Below, piece after piece: positions 9,756-19,474 of a DNA stretch of 64,000 nt. Source of the DNA: Roseomonas aeriglobus (GTDB lineage: Bacteria; Pseudomonadota; Alphaproteobacteria; Sphingomonadales; Sphingomonadaceae); contig JAFHKN010000002.1 of assembly GCA_016937575.1 (NCBI GenBank), positions 1,488,001 through 1,552,000 on the forward strand, written 5' to 3'. Made by a program: the position numbers and the translations under genes. Position 1 is the stretch's first letter; each line of letters opens with the position of its first letter. Under the pieces are notes generated by a model. The model was not told the origin of the DNA. It worked only from the letters and a program-made list of their open reading frames with translations, and ran no database searches.

Positions 9756-11015
9756 ATGCGCCGCGTAGTCGTGACCGGGCTGGGCCTGGTGACCCCGCTG
9801 GGGGCGGACGTCGAAACCGCCTGGGCCAACATCATCGCGTCCAAATCGGGCGCCGGCACGATCACCCGCTTCGACGCGACCGATTTCCAGTCGAATTACG
9901 CCTGTGAAGTGAAGCCGGCAGGGCACGAATACGGCTTCGACGCCGGCAAGCGCGTGGACCACAAGATCCAGCGCCAGGTCGATCCGTTCATCGTCTACGG
10001 CATCGACGCCGCCGGCCAGGCGCTGGAAGACGCTGGTCTGACCGACATGAGCGAAGCCGAGCGGTTCCGCGCCGGCTGCTCGATCGGTTCGGGCATCGGC
10101 GGCCTGCCGGGCATCGAGAGCGAATCGCTGGTGCTCGCCGAAAAGGGGCCGAAGCGCGTGTCGCCGCATTTCGTCCACGGCCGCCTCATCAACCTGATCT
10201 CGGGTCAGGTCAGCATCAAGTACGGCCTGATGGGCCCGAACCATGCCGTCGTCACGGCCTGCTCGACGGGGGCGCATTCGATCGGCGATGCCGCGCGGAT
10301 GATCGCGATGGACGATGCCGACGTGATGCTGGCGGGCGGTGCGGAAAGCACGGTCTGCCCCATCGGCATCGCAGGCTTCGGCCAGGCGCGCGCGCTGTCG
10401 ACGGGCTTCCGCGACGAACCGTGGCGCGCGAGCCGTCCGTGGGATCAGGGCCGCGACGGCTTCGTCATGGGCGAAGGCGCGGGTGTCGTCGTGCTGGAGG
10501 AATATGAGCGGGCGAAGGCGCGGGGCGCGAACATCTACGCCGAAGTCGTCGGCTACGGCCTGTCGGGCGATGCCTATCACGTGACTGCGCCGCATCCGGA
10601 AGGGTCGGGCGCGTTCCGATCGATGGAAATGGCGATGAAGAAGTCGGGCCTCGCGCTTGAGGACATCGATTACATTAACGCCCACGGCACGTCGACGCCG
10701 CTCGGCGACGAATTGGAACTGGGCGCGGTGCGCAAGCTGTTCGGCTCGGCTCTCGACGGGCTCAGCATGTCGTCGACCAAGTCGGCGATCGGCCATTTGC
10801 TCGGCGGTGCCGGCGCGGTCGAGAGCATCTTCTGCATTCTGGCGATGCGTGACGGCATCGTGCCGCCGACCCTGAACCTCGACAACCCGAGCGAAAATTG
10901 CGCGGGCGTCGACCTGGTCCCCCACACTGCCAAGAAGCGGTCGGTGAAGGCGGTGCTGAACAATTCGTTCGGCTTCGGCGGCACCAACGCTTCGCTGGTG
11001 ATGCGGGCGATCTGA
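9756..11015 (+). CDS. fabF: 3-oxoacyl-[ACP] synthase II
   Basis: 419 residues. The thiolase-fold condensing enzyme has Cys169 in TACSTGAHSIGDA and the two histidines in NAHGTSTPLGD and IGHLLGGAG. It extends acyl-ACP chains, including the temperature-sensitive unsaturated step. GGAGAG precedes the ATG. It is the last fab gene of the cluster; mltG follows at 92 bp. Confidence 0.97.
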   Translation: MRRVVVTGLGLVTPLGADVETAWANIIASKSGAGTITRFDATDFQSNYACEVKPAGHEYGFDAGKRVDHKIQRQVDPFIVYGIDAAGQALEDAGLTDMSEAERFRAGCSIGSGIGGLPGIESESLVLAEKGPKRVSPHFVHGRLINLISGQVSIKYGLMGPNHAVVTACSTGAHSIGDAARMIAMDDADVMLAGGAESTVCPIGIAGFGQARALSTGFRDEPWRASRPWDQGRDGFVMGEGAGVVVLEEYERAKARGANIYAEVVGYGLSGDAYHVTAPHPEGSGAFRSMEMAMKKSGLALEDIDYINAHGTSTPLGDELELGAVRKLFGSALDGLSMSSTKSAIGHLLGGAGAVESIFCILAMRDGIVPPTLNLDNPSENCAGVDLVPHTAKKRSVKAVLNNSFGFGGTNASLVMRAI

Positions 11016-11034
11016 TAACGACATCGCTATGGGT

Positions 11035-11060
11035 TCTCCGGCGAAAGCCGGGGGCCCGGA
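11035..11060. repeat. Partial arm of a palindromic repeat upstream of mltG
   Basis: CTCCGGCGAAAGCCGGGGG followed by CCCGGA. It is a single arm of the CCGGCGAAGGCCGG-type repeat seen complete at 52812-52874. Confidence 0.55.
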
Positions 11061-11106
11061 TATAAGCCGGTGGCGACTGTGCCACGATGTTCGCCGGGAT
11101 ACGGTT

Positions 11107-12075
11107 ATGCGGAAGCTTGGGTGTCTCGGACTATTGCTCGCCCTGGCCGCAATCGCCGGCGTGTTCCTGGTCGTCCAGAGCTGGGGCGGGGCCGGGCCGT
11201 TGCCGCGCAACACATCGGTCCAGATCGCACCCGGCTCGACGCTGACCAGCGCCGCGGATGATCTCGAAAAGGCCGGCGTCGTCCGATCGGCCAGCCGCTT
11301 CCTGCTGTTCGCCAAGATCTTCGGCGGCAGCGAACCGATCCGTGCCGGCGAATATCGCTTCCCCGCGGGCGTCAGCCAGGCCGATGCGCTGAAGCTGATG
11401 CAGGGCGGGCGAACGCTCCAGCGGTTCGTGACCGTGCCCGAAGGCTGGCCCTCGGTGCTGGTCCACGATGCCGTGATGGCCGCCCCGCAGCTGGAGGGGA
11501 CAATCGACGTCCCGACCGAAGGTTCGATCCTGCCCGACAGCTACAGCTACGAACGCGGCGACACGCGCGCGTCCGTTATCCAGCGGATGCAGACGGCGAT
11601 GACTCGTTATCTCGACGCGGCCTGGGCCAAGCGCAAGCCGACGACGGTAGCAAAGACCAAGCAGGAAGCGCTGATCCTCGCCTCGATCGTGGAGAAGGAA
11701 ACCGGCAAGCCCGAGGAGCGCCGGATGGTCGCGTCGGTCTATTCGAACCGCTTGCGCCAGGGCATGCCGCTGCAGGCGGACCCGACGACGATCTACCCGA
11801 TCACCAGGGGGCGGCCGCTCGGTCGCCGCATCCTGCGATCGGAACTGCAGGCGAAGAACGGGTATAATACCTATGCCATGCCCGGCCTGCCGGTCGGTCC
11901 GATCGCCAACCCGGATCGCGCGAGTATCGATGCTGTCCTCGACCCGGCAGAATCCAAGGCGCTGTACTTCGTCGCGGACGGCACCGGCGGGCACGTCTTC
12001 GCCGACACGCTTCAGCAGCACAACGCCAATGTGCAGAAATGGTATGCCATCCGCCGCGCACGCGGCGAGATGTGA
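11107..12075 (+). CDS. mltG: Endolytic murein transglycosylase MltG
   Basis: 322 residues. An N-terminal membrane anchor (MRKLGCLGLLLALAAIAGVFLVV) is followed by a LysM-like segment and the YceG domain. The catalytic Glu lies in LASIVEKETGKPEERRMVAS, and YNTYAMPGLPVGPIANP is conserved. It cleaves nascent peptidoglycan and sets glycan strand length. The ATG at 11107 gives a proper anchor; the frame upstream reads through a repeat. fabF-mltG neighbourhood is common in proteobacteria. Confidence 0.95.
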   Translation: MRKLGCLGLLLALAAIAGVFLVVQSWGGAGPLPRNTSVQIAPGSTLTSAADDLEKAGVVRSASRFLLFAKIFGGSEPIRAGEYRFPAGVSQADALKLMQGGRTLQRFVTVPEGWPSVLVHDAVMAAPQLEGTIDVPTEGSILPDSYSYERGDTRASVIQRMQTAMTRYLDAAWAKRKPTTVAKTKQEALILASIVEKETGKPEERRMVASVYSNRLRQGMPLQADPTTIYPITRGRPLGRRILRSELQAKNGYNTYAMPGLPVGPIANPDRASIDAVLDPAESKALYFVADGTGGHVFADTLQQHNANVQKWYAIRRARGEM

Positions 12076-12076
12076 C

Positions 12077-12100
12077 GTTCGGAGCCTTTTCAGGCTGAAC
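12077..12100. terminator. Weak hairpin between convergent mltG and the STAS-like gene
   Basis: GTTC-GG-AGCCT / AGGCT-GAAC with loop TTTC lies directly after the mltG stop. The stem is short and interrupted by a two-base bulge. Confidence 0.35.
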
Positions 12101-12115
12101 GGACGGGCAACCTGC

Positions 12116-12502
12116 TCACGCCAGCAGCCATGCCCGCGCCGCATCCACATCGGTAAACAGCCCGAAATCGTCCCGGCTGGCCAACCGCGTGATCTGAAGC
12201 TTTGACAGAAAGCTGGCGATCACGAAGGCGTTGCGGTCGCCGGGTTGCTTCAGTGCGGTAGCACCGTCGCGCACGTGCAAGGCGACCGAGGGGGATTGCA
12301 CCATTTCCACGCGTATGAGGGCACGGACATTGGCATAGCGTGCGCGGGCTTCGTTGTGCAGCGGCAGGATCGCGACGAAGAACCGGTCGACCTGCTCGGT
12401 GGTCCAGAAGCCGCGGATGGTGATGTCGAACACGCCATCGTCGGCCAGCGCGGCGGAGAAATCCCCGTCGCCGGCCGATCGATTGCCGTGGATCTCGGTC
12501 AA
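12116..12502 (-). CDS. SpoIIAA/STAS-like small protein coupled to eda
   Basis: 128 residues. The pattern GVFDITIRGFWTTEQVDRF, a central helix and a C-terminal FGLFTDVDAARAWL resemble the STAS/SpoIIAA-like (CRAL-TRIO-related) domains found in small regulatory proteins; this is a fold-level guess. No ATG is available at the 5' end. The TTG at 12502 overlaps the eda stop as TTGA, which favours translational coupling to eda, so the protein is probably made together with the Entner-Doudoroff enzymes. Confidence 0.7.
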   Translation of the reverse strand: MTEIHGNRSAGDGDFSAALADDGVFDITIRGFWTTEQVDRFFVAILPLHNEARARYANVRALIRVEMVQSPSVALHVRDGATALKQPGDRNAFVIASFLSKLQITRLASRDDFGLFTDVDAARAWLLA

Positions 12503-13110
12503 GACCTGAGTGCCGAAGCTTCGCGCGCCAGACGCTCGACCTCCGCCATCGACGCCCCCTTCGGCGTCACCCAGCTGCCCCCGACACAGCGGACGGGGCC
12601 GAAGCCGAGATAGTTGGGCGCCGTATCCGCGGTGATCCCGCCGGTCGGGCAGAATTGCGCTTCGAAGAACGGCGCCGCGAGCGCCTTCAGCGCGGGCAGG
12701 CCGCCATTGGCTTCCGCCGGGAAGAACTTGAAATGGCGCAGGCCCAGCTCGTAGCCGCGCATGATGTCGCCGGCATTGGCCACGCCCGGCAGGAACGGCA
12801 CGCCGCTGCGGACGATGACTTCGCCCAGATCGGTGGTCAGGCCCGGCGACACGATGAATTCGCCGCCCGCCTCCATCACCTGCGCGAACTGGTCCTTCGA
12901 CACGACCGTGCCCGCCCCGACGATCGCGCCGGGCACCTGCTTCATTTCGCGAATGGCATCGAGCGCGGCGGGGGTGCGCAGCGTGACTTCGAGAACCTTC
13001 AGGCCCCCGGCGACCAGCGCCTCGGCCAGTGGGCGGGCGGTCGCGACGTCGTCGATCACCAGGACGGGGATGACCGCACTGGTGCGCATGATCGTTTCGA
13101 TGTCAGGCAT
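12499..13110 (-). CDS. eda: KDPG/KHG aldolase
   Basis: 203 residues. It splits 2-keto-3-deoxy-6-phosphogluconate to pyruvate and glyceraldehyde 3-phosphate, the last Entner-Doudoroff step. E41 (LEVTLRTP) and the Schiff-base lysine K128 (RHFKFFPAE) are present. The ATG at 13110 is preceded by AGGAG at good spacing and overlaps the glk stop by 8 bp; a TTG at 13128 is rejected. Confidence 0.97.
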   Translation of the reverse strand: MPDIETIMRTSAVIPVLVIDDVATARPLAEALVAGGLKVLEVTLRTPAALDAIREMKQVPGAIVGAGTVVSKDQFAQVMEAGGEFIVSPGLTTDLGEVIVRSGVPFLPGVANAGDIMRGYELGLRHFKFFPAEANGGLPALKALAAPFFEAQFCPTGGITADTAPNYLGFGPVRCVGGSWVTPKGASMAEVERLAREASALRS

Positions 13111-14077
13111 GGGTGTGCTCCTGGGCAAAGGCGGCCGCGGCGCCGAACAGGCCGGGCTGGGGATGGGTGATCAACTTGACGGGAATGCCCGCCATCAGGT
13201 TGCGGAATCGGCCCTTGGCGACGAACCGGTCGGCAAAGCCCGAGCGCAGCAGATGATCCTTCAACCGCAAACCAAGGCCGCCGGCGATCACCACGCCCTT
13301 CGGCCCATGACTCAGCGCCAGGTCGCCGGCGACCGCGCCCAGCGACAGGCAGAAGCGGTCGAGCGCGGCCATGGCCAGGCTGTCGCTGCCCTCGAGCGCC
13401 ATCGTCCAGATCGCTTTGTCGTCCAGCCGTTGCACCGCGCGTCCCTCGATCGCCGCCAGCGTCTCATAGATCACGACGATGCCCGGCCCGGCGACGATAC
13501 GCTCCACCGACACGCGGTTGAAGATGCCACGCGCGTGGGCGAGGATTGCGTCCTCGATCTTGTCGAGCGGAGCGAAATCGGTGTGCCCGCCTTCCGTTTC
13601 GACGACGTGATAGCCGTCGTCGCCGACCCGCAGCACGCCGGCGACGCCGAGGCCGGTGCCCGGACCGCAGACGGTGATCATGCCTTTATCGGGCAGGGCG
13701 CCGTCAGGGCCGCACAGGTGAAGAAAGTCGCTTTCCGGCACCTGCGCGACCGCATGGCCAACGGCGCCGAAGTCGTTGACCAGCGTCCAGCTATCGACGT
13801 TCAGCCGTTCGTTGATCAGAGCGGGGCGGATGATCCAGGGGTTGTTGCTCAACCGGATCATCTCGCCGCCGACCGGCGCGGCGACCGCGATGGCCGCGGC
13901 GCGGGGCAGGGTGCCGCCACGGGCCGCTGCATAGGCCTCCCAGGCGAGTTGCAGGCTGCCGTGTTCGGCGGTTTTCATCGTCGTCGGTTCGCCCAGCGAC
14001 ACCACGCGGCCGTCCGCGACTTCGGCGATGGCGAAGCGGGCGTGGGTTCCCCCGATATCGACGGCGACTGTCTTCAA
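13103..14077 (-). CDS. glk: Glucokinase
   Basis: 324 residues. It phosphorylates glucose for entry into the Entner-Doudoroff pathway. The N-terminal [16 protein letters not shown] is the ATP loop of the Glk (E. coli-type) family; [23 protein letters not shown] and EGGHTDFAP follow. There is no ATG at the right place: the reading frame begins with TTG (TTG-AAG-ACA), preceded by GGGGAGAGGGAG, which is part of the palindromic repeat at 14082-14178. The repeat may therefore supply the ribosome binding site. Confidence 0.96.
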   Translation of the reverse strand: MKTVAVDIGGTHARFAIAEVADGRVVSLGEPTTMKTAEHGSLQLAWEAYAAARGGTLPRAAAIAVAAPVGGEMIRLSNNPWIIRPALINERLNVDSWTLVNDFGAVGHAVAQVPESDFLHLCGPDGALPDKGMITVCGPGTGLGVAGVLRVGDDGYHVVETEGGHTDFAPLDKIEDAILAHARGIFNRVSVERIVAGPGIVVIYETLAAIEGRAVQRLDDKAIWTMALEGSDSLAMAALDRFCLSLGAVAGDLALSHGPKGVVIAGGLGLRLKDHLLRSGFADRFVAKGRFRNLMAGIPVKLITHPQPGLFGAAAAFAQEHTHA

Positions 14078-14081
14078 AACT

Positions 14082-14178
14082 CCCTCTCCCCTTCAGGGGA
14101 GAGGGCAGGGGAGAGGGGCATATTGCCGAACTCTCCGAACTGCCCCTCTCCCAACCCTCTCCCCTGAAGGGGAGAGGG
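14082..14178. repeat. Palindromic repeat between edd and glk
   Basis: The arms at 14082-14105 and 14155-14178 are exact 24-bp inverted copies, and each arm is itself nearly palindromic (CCCTCTCCCCTTCAGGGG continuing to GAGAGGG). The intervening 49 bp also hold GGGGAGAGGGGCA/TGCCCCTCTCCC. The transcript can fold into one long or two short hairpins inside the zwf-eda operon. Confidence 0.9.
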
Positions 14179-14182
14179 CTCT

Positions 14183-16003
14183 TTAAAACCCGCCCGCCGC
14201 GAGCATGGCCGATCCGCCTTCTTCGGCGGTCGAGCAACCCTGACGCATCAGCGCGAAGAGCTCGCGGCCCGTGCCCATCGCCGATGGCGGCGCTTCAGCC
14301 GGCGCGCGCGCGGCCCACTCCGCTGCGTCGACCAGCGCCTCGAGCGTGCCGGCTTCGGCATCGACCCGCACCACGTCGCCATCACGCAAACGCGCGATCG
14401 GGCCGTCGGCCAAGGCCTCGGGCGACAGGTGGATGGCGGCGGGCACCTTGCCGCTCGCCCCCGACATCCGGCCATCGGTGACCAGCGCGACGCGGTGTCC
14501 GCGGTTCTGAAGGACGCCCAGCGGCGGGGTCAGCTTGTGCAACTCGGGCATGCCGTTGGCGCGCGGGCCCTGGAAGCGGACGACGACGACCACGTCGCGG
14601 TCGAGTTCGCCGGCCTTGAACGCGTCCTGGACCTGTTGCTGGTCGGAAAAGACGCGGCACGGCGCCTCGATCACCCAGCGGTCGCGCTCGACCGCCGACA
14701 CTTTGATGCACGCACGGCCGAGATTGCCCGACAGGATGCGGAAGCCGCCTTCCGCCGAGAAGGGCGCGTCGACCGGGCGCAGGATCGTGTCGTCGCCCGA
14801 CGCGTCCGCCAGGTCGCGCCAGACGAGCGTGTAACCATCCATGTCGGGCTTGCGGCCATAGTCCGCCATCTCGCCTGCGATCGTCAGCACATCGCCGTGG
14901 AGCAAGCTGCCCTTCAGCAGTTCGCGGATGGTGTAGGCGGTGCCGCCGGCATCCTCGAAGCCGTTCACGTCGGCCGAGCCGTTGGGATAGACGCGCGCGA
15001 GCAGCGGCACGACGCGGGAGAGGCGATCGAAATCCTCCCAGTCGATGACGATACCCGCACAGCGCGCGATGGCGGGCAGGTGGATCAGGTGATTGGTCGA
15101 ACCGCCCGTCGCGAGCAGCGCGACCGCCGCGTTGACGATCGCTTTCTCATCGACGCAGCGACCGATCGGGCGATAGTCGTCGCCGTCCCAGCCGATCTTC
15201 GCGAGCCGGTGTACGGCGGCGCGGGTCAGTTCCTGACGCAGCTTCGTGCCCGGATTGGCAAAGGCGGCGGCGGGCATGTGCAGGCCCATCGCCTCCACCA
15301 TCATCTGGTTCGAATTGGCGGTGCCATAAAAGGTGCAGGTGCCCTTGCCGTGATAGGCGGCGATCTCTGAATCGAGCAGTTCCTCGCGGCTCGCCTTGCC
15401 TTCGGCGAAGCGTTCGCGGACCGCGGCCTTTTCCTTGTTAGAGATGCCCGAACGCATCGGCCCGCCGGGGATCAGGACCATCGGCAAATGGCCGAACCGC
15501 AGCGCGCCCATCAGCAGCCCCGGTACGATCTTGTCACAGATGCCGAGCAGCGCAGCCCCTTCGAACATGCCGTGGCTGAGCGCGATCGCGGTCGACAGCG
15601 CGATGGTGTCGCGGCTGAACAACGACAGCTCCATTCCCGCGAACCCTTGCGTCACCCCGTCGCACATCGCCGGCACGCCGCCCGCAACCTGCGCGGTCAC
15701 TCCTGCCTCGCGCGCCCAAACCTTCATCTGTTCGGGGTAGCGGTAATAGGGCGCGTGGGCCGACAGCATGTCGTTGTAGGCGGTGACGATGCCGATGTTC
15801 ATTGCAGTGCCACGGCGCATGTCGTCGCGCTGTTCCTCGGTCCCGGCATAGCCATGGGCAAGGTTCGCGCAGCCGAGCCGCGGGCGATCGACGCCGCCCT
15901 CACGCTCGCTGGCGATCAGCGCGAGATACGCCTCACGCTTGGGACGCGAACGTTCGATGATGCGGTCGGTGACGGCGGCGACTTGGGGGTGGAGGCTCGG
16001 CAT
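14183..16003 (-). CDS. edd: 6-phosphogluconate dehydratase
   Basis: 606 residues, IlvD/Edd family. It converts 6-phosphogluconate to KDPG using a [4Fe-4S] cluster; Cys residues in [11 protein letters not shown] and [11 protein letters not shown] and a third in [11 protein letters not shown] fit the family. The [12 protein letters not shown] and [11 protein letters not shown] motifs separate it from ilvD at 47265. ATG 16003 has AAGGGA upstream. It is third in the operon. Confidence 0.97.
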   Translation of the reverse strand: MPSLHPQVAAVTDRIIERSRPKREAYLALIASEREGGVDRPRLGCANLAHGYAGTEEQRDDMRRGTAMNIGIVTAYNDMLSAHAPYYRYPEQMKVWAREAGVTAQVAGGVPAMCDGVTQGFAGMELSLFSRDTIALSTAIALSHGMFEGAALLGICDKIVPGLLMGALRFGHLPMVLIPGGPMRSGISNKEKAAVRERFAEGKASREELLDSEIAAYHGKGTCTFYGTANSNQMMVEAMGLHMPAAAFANPGTKLRQELTRAAVHRLAKIGWDGDDYRPIGRCVDEKAIVNAAVALLATGGSTNHLIHLPAIARCAGIVIDWEDFDRLSRVVPLLARVYPNGSADVNGFEDAGGTAYTIRELLKGSLLHGDVLTIAGEMADYGRKPDMDGYTLVWRDLADASGDDTILRPVDAPFSAEGGFRILSGNLGRACIKVSAVERDRWVIEAPCRVFSDQQQVQDAFKAGELDRDVVVVVRFQGPRANGMPELHKLTPPLGVLQNRGHRVALVTDGRMSGASGKVPAAIHLSPEALADGPIARLRDGDVVRVDAEAGTLEALVDAAEWAARAPAEAPPSAMGTGRELFALMRQGCSTAEEGGSAMLAAGGF

Positions 16004-16020
16004 TTCGACTTATCCCTTTT

Positions 16021-16118
16021 GTCACCCTCACCCTTCCGGCGCTTCGCACCTCCCTCCGTCCCCCGGTGGGAGAGGGGAGGGGCCGCTCGCGCCAGCGAGT
16101 GGAACGGGTGAGGGTGAC
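16021..16118. repeat. Palindromic repeat between pgl and edd
   Basis: Perfect 13-bp terminal inverted repeats (GTCACCCTCACCC at 16021-16033 and GGGTGAGGGTGAC at 16106-16118) enclose an inner CCTCCCTCC...GGAGAGGGG-type hairpin. It lies inside the operon. Confidence 0.85.
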
Positions 16119-16123
16119 TTAAC

Positions 16124-16831
16124 TCACGGTGCCCAGTGGATGTCGACGGGCAGTTCCACGTCCGCCAGGATCCGTCCGATCGGATATGGGGACGATTGCC
16201 CTTCCTTCACAGCGTCCTCGATCACCTGTCGCTTGGCGTCGCCAGTCACCGCGATCATCATCGCGCGGGCGGTGGTGAGCGCCGCCTTGCTGAGCGTCAC
16301 GCGCGCGACCGGGGCCTCGGGCGGCAGCGGGTCGGGCATGACGCCCAGCGCGCGGCGTTCCTTTGGACCATTCAGCGCCTCGTCGAAGTCTGGGCCGGGG
16401 AAGATCGACGCGGCATGGCCGTCGCCGCCGACACCGAGGAGCACGAGGTCGAGCGGCCAGTGCAGGTCCTGCAGCAGCGCGTCCGCCGCACGACCGGCGG
16501 CCTTGTAGTCGGGCGCGGTCGCCGACACGAGCGGGATCACCCGCGCGCCCTTCGGCAGGAACGCCTTGCCGATTGCGGTCACGTTCGACAATGCGTCGCC
16601 CAGCGGAACGATGCGCTCGTCACCGGGGATGATGGTGACGCGCTTCCAGTCGATCTTGGCCTTGGCGAGCTTCTCATAGATCGGCAGCGGAGTCTTGCCG
16701 CCGGCCAGCGCGATCACCGCTGCGCCGCGCGCATCGATCGCGCTTTCGATGATGAAGCCGATGTCACCCGCCACCGCGTCGGCCATTTCGGCTGCGTCGT
16801 CGTAATCCCACCATTCGATTTCGGTCGTCAT
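16124..16831 (-). CDS. pgl: 6-phosphogluconolactonase
   Basis: 235 residues, SOL/DevB type. The motifs ALAGGKTPLPIYE, IIPGDERIVP and LLGVGGDGHAASIFPG define the family. It hydrolyses the lactone made by Zwf. ATG at 16831. It is separated from zwf by a palindromic repeat. Confidence 0.96.
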   Translation of the reverse strand: MTTEIEWWDYDDAAEMADAVAGDIGFIIESAIDARGAAVIALAGGKTPLPIYEKLAKAKIDWKRVTIIPGDERIVPLGDALSNVTAIGKAFLPKGARVIPLVSATAPDYKAAGRAADALLQDLHWPLDLVLLGVGGDGHAASIFPGPDFDEALNGPKERRALGVMPDPLPPEAPVARVTLSKAALTTARAMMIAVTGDAKRQVIEDAVKEGQSSPYPIGRILADVELPVDIHWAP

Positions 16832-16848
16832 GTTTACTCTTCTAGATC

Positions 16849-16937
16849 GTCATCCCCGCGAAGGCGGGGATCAATTCTGGCTGAACGAAGCGGGTCTCAC
16901 GATGTTCAGCGGCAAGCTACCCCCGCCTCCGCGGGGC
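16849..16937. repeat. Palindromic repeat between zwf and pgl (CGTCATCCCCGCGAAGG family)
   Basis: Arms GTCATCCCCGCGAAGGCGGGG and CCCCCGCCTCCGCGGGG, with an inner pair GCTGAAC/GTTCAGC. The same family appears at 34692, 52812 and 54838. Confidence 0.85.
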
Positions 16938-16954
16938 CACGAAGGAGGGAGGCG

Positions 16955-18412
16955 CTATTCCGTCCACGTCACGCCATCCCGCTCGGTCAGCGCAATCCCT
17001 GCGCTCGGCCCCCAGCTCCCGCTCGGGTACGGCTTGGGCTTCACGTCATTCGCCTCCCAGCCGGCGCGGATCGCATCGATCCAGCGCCACTGCGCCTCCA
17101 CCTCGTCGCGGCGCACGAACAGCGTCGGGTCGCCCTCGATCAGGTCGAGAAGCAGCCGTTCATAGGCGATGCGGCGCCGCGTGCCCGCGAATTCAGTATC
17201 GAGGCTGAGGTTCAGCGGCACCTCGCGCAGGCGGATGCCGTCACGGTCGAGGCCCGGCTGCTTCGCCATCACCAGCAGGCGGACATATTCCTCGGGCTGC
17301 AGGCGGATGACCAGCGTATTGGGCTGCAGTTGCCCACCGCGATCGGCGAAGATCGAGTGTGGCACCGGCTTGAACTGGATGGCGATCTCGCTCTGGCGGG
17401 CAGGCAGCCGCTTGCCCGTGCGCAGGTAGAAGGGGACGCCTTGCCAGCGCCAATTGTCGACATGTGCCTTGATCGCGACGAACGTCTCGGTGCTCGATGG
17501 CTTGCCCAGCTCGTCGGCGTAGGACTTCACGACCTTCTCGCCCACCGCACCCGCACCATATTGGCCGGTAACGGTCAGATGGCCCGCGTCCTTGGGCTCG
17601 ATCGGGCGAAGCGAGCGCAGCACTTTTACCTTTTCGTCCCGGATCGAGGTGCCGTCGAAGCGGGCAGGCGGCTCCATGGCGATCAGCGCGAGCAGTTGAA
17701 GGATGTGGTTCTGCACCATGTCGCGCAGCGCGCCGGCGCCTTCGTAATAGCCTGCGCGATCCTCCAGCCCGACCGTCTCGGCGATGGTGATCTGGACGTG
17801 GTCGATCCCGCGCGCGTTCCACACCGGCTCGAACAGCGAATTGCCGAAGCGCAGCGCCAGGATGTTCTGGACGGTTTCTTTGCCCAGATAATGGTCGATC
17901 CGGAACGTGCGCTCTTCGGGGAAGGCGGCAGCGACAGCATCGTTGATCTCGCAGGACGAGGCGAGGTCGTGTCCCAGCGGCTTTTCGAGGCTGATCCGCA
18001 CCGTGTCCCCGGCAAGGCCCGCCGATTCGAGGCCCTTGATCGTCGGCTCGAACAGCGAAGGCGCCGTCGACAAGAAAATTGCGAGCCCATCGGACACGTC
18101 ACCGATCTTTTCGGCAAGTGCTGGAAAGCCTTCGGTCTTCGATGCGTCGAGCGGCTGATACTGCAGCCGCTTTAGGAAAGACGCGATCTTGTCGGCATCC
18201 TTGCGGTCGGCCGGCAAGAACTCGTCGAGCGCGGCAGCGGCAAAGTCACGGAAACCCGCATCGTCATAATCGGAACGCGCCGTGCCGGTGATCGTCAGCG
18301 CGGTCGGCAGCAGGCCGTCGGCATGCAGCCCGAACAGCGACGGGATCAGCATCCGCCGCGACAGATCGCCCGTCGCTCCGAACAGCAGCAGCTTGCCAAC
18401 GGCTCCGGTCAC
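16955..18412 (-). CDS. zwf: Glucose-6-phosphate 1-dehydrogenase
   Basis: 485 residues. The NAD(P) loop LLFGATGDLSRR and the substrate site RIDHYLGKETVQNIL (catalytic His and Lys) are clear. It is the first gene of the zwf-pgl-edd-glk-eda operon and commits glucose 6-phosphate to the Entner-Doudoroff route. The start is GTG at 18412, preceded by GGGGGAG. A LacI-type operator-like site lies about 100 bp upstream. Confidence 0.97.
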   Translation of the reverse strand: MTGAVGKLLLFGATGDLSRRMLIPSLFGLHADGLLPTALTITGTARSDYDDAGFRDFAAAALDEFLPADRKDADKIASFLKRLQYQPLDASKTEGFPALAEKIGDVSDGLAIFLSTAPSLFEPTIKGLESAGLAGDTVRISLEKPLGHDLASSCEINDAVAAAFPEERTFRIDHYLGKETVQNILALRFGNSLFEPVWNARGIDHVQITIAETVGLEDRAGYYEGAGALRDMVQNHILQLLALIAMEPPARFDGTSIRDEKVKVLRSLRPIEPKDAGHLTVTGQYGAGAVGEKVVKSYADELGKPSSTETFVAIKAHVDNWRWQGVPFYLRTGKRLPARQSEIAIQFKPVPHSIFADRGGQLQPNTLVIRLQPEEYVRLLVMAKQPGLDRDGIRLREVPLNLSLDTEFAGTRRRIAYERLLLDLIEGDPTLFVRRDEVEAQWRWIDAIRAGWEANDVKPKPYPSGSWGPSAGIALTERDGVTWTE

Positions 18413-18510
18413 TCAGCGCTCCCCCAAAGAATGCACCCCCTCCCTAACGGCGTGGGGGCGGGGGGCAAGGCTTCAGCGTCCAAGAAAACGTATGCGGCGG
18501 CGAAGCGGAG

Positions 18511-18524
18511 TGTGAGCGCTACCA
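18511..18524. promoter_or_regulatory. LacI-family-type operator upstream of zwf
   Basis: TGTGAGCGCTACCA fits TGNNAGCGCTNNCA, the operator form of many alphaproteobacterial LacI-family sugar regulators (for example the Caulobacter xylose regulator site). It lies in the 132-bp gap between argC and zwf, about 100 bp before the zwf start. A second bare AGCGCT core lies at 18415-18420, next to the zwf ribosome binding site. Confidence 0.55.
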
Positions 18525-18544
18525 GTCGATCGGTATCGGCGCGT

Positions 18545-19474
18545 TCAGAGCACCAGTCCGGCCGTCGGATCGAACCCCGCCATGACGTTCAGGTTCTGCA
18601 CCGCGGCGCCTGCAGCGCCCTTGCCGAGATTGTCGAGGGTCGCGATCAGCCGGGCGTGCCCGCGCTCGGCATTGCCGGTAACGCGCAGGGTCAGCCGATC
18701 GGTGCCGGCGTCGTCCTCGACGCGCACCAGCGACGCGCCATCGTCGACGACGCGGACGATCCGGCTGCCGTCATAGGCGGCCGCCAGCGTGTCGCGAAGT
18801 GCCTCGAGGCTGGGACGACGGGGCAGGGCGTGAAGCGCCAACGGCACTTCGACCACCATACCGCGATAGGTCCCGACGACCGAAGGCGTAAAGATCGGCG
18901 GATGTTCAAGCCGGGCGTGGCGCTGCATCTCGGGGACATGCTTGTGTTCGAGGCTGAGCGCATAGCCGCGCCACGCGCTCTTCTCGGCGCCGCCTTCATA
19001 GTCCTCGATCATCTGGCGGCCCCCGCCGGAATAGCCGGACACGGCGTTCACCGTCACCGCGCCATCGACAGGAATCAGACCAGTGCGGACCAACGGCCGA
19101 ACGAGAGCCAGGAAACCGGTCGGATAGCAGCCGGGGTTGGTCACCCGCGGCGCCTCGGCAATCAGTGCGGTCTGGCTCGGCTCCAGCTCGGGAAAGCCGT
19201 AGGTCCAGCCATCGGCCGTGCGATGCGCCGTCGACGCGTCGATCACTCGCGTGCGCGGATTGTCGATCAGCGCGACGCTGTCGCGCGCGGCGTCGTCGGG
19301 CAGGCAGAGGATGACGAAATCGGCGTCGTTGAGCGCCGCGCGCTTGGCGGCGGCATCCTTGCGCAGGTCGCCCTCAAGCGTGATCAGGTCGATTTCCGGA
19401 CGGCCGCTCAACCGCTCGCGAATTTCCAGGCCGGTGGTACCGGCGGCGCCATCGATGAAGACCGAACGCTTCAT
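18545..19474 (-). CDS. argC: N-acetyl-gamma-glutamyl-phosphate reductase (short type)
   Basis: 309 residues, the short type-2 ArgC. The NADP loop is in [13 protein letters not shown], and the catalytic Cys is in [13 protein letters not shown]. Third-branch step of arginine synthesis. Its ATG overlaps the stop of the upstream NlpC/P60-like gene (ATGA), so the two are coupled, an unexpected pairing for argC. Confidence 0.95.
   Translation of the reverse strand: MKRSVFIDGAAGTTGLEIRERLSGRPEIDLITLEGDLRKDAAAKRAALNDADFVILCLPDDAARDSVALIDNPRTRVIDASTAHRTADGWTYGFPELEPSQTALIAEAPRVTNPGCYPTGFLALVRPLVRTGLIPVDGAVTVNAVSGYSGGGRQMIEDYEGGAEKSAWRGYALSLEHKHVPEMQRHARLEHPPIFTPSVVGTYRGMVVEVPLALHALPRRPSLEALRDTLAAAYDGSRIVRVVDDGASLVRVEDDAGTDRLTLRVTGNAERGHARLIATLDNLGKGAAGAAVQNLNVMAGFDPTAGLVL

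Noticed and set aside
9615..11315. 566-codon open frame on the minus strand across fabF
   Set aside because: Antisense shadow of fabF in GC-rich DNA; no family motifs, Arg/His/Ala-rich translation.
14183..16003. edd as a second ilvD
   Set aside because: The [10 protein letters not shown] segment, operon context between pgl and glk, and 606-residue length fit 6-phosphogluconate dehydratase.
16136..18175. 679-codon open frame on the plus strand across pgl and zwf
   Set aside because: Shadow of two clear minus-strand genes and a repeat; no signature.
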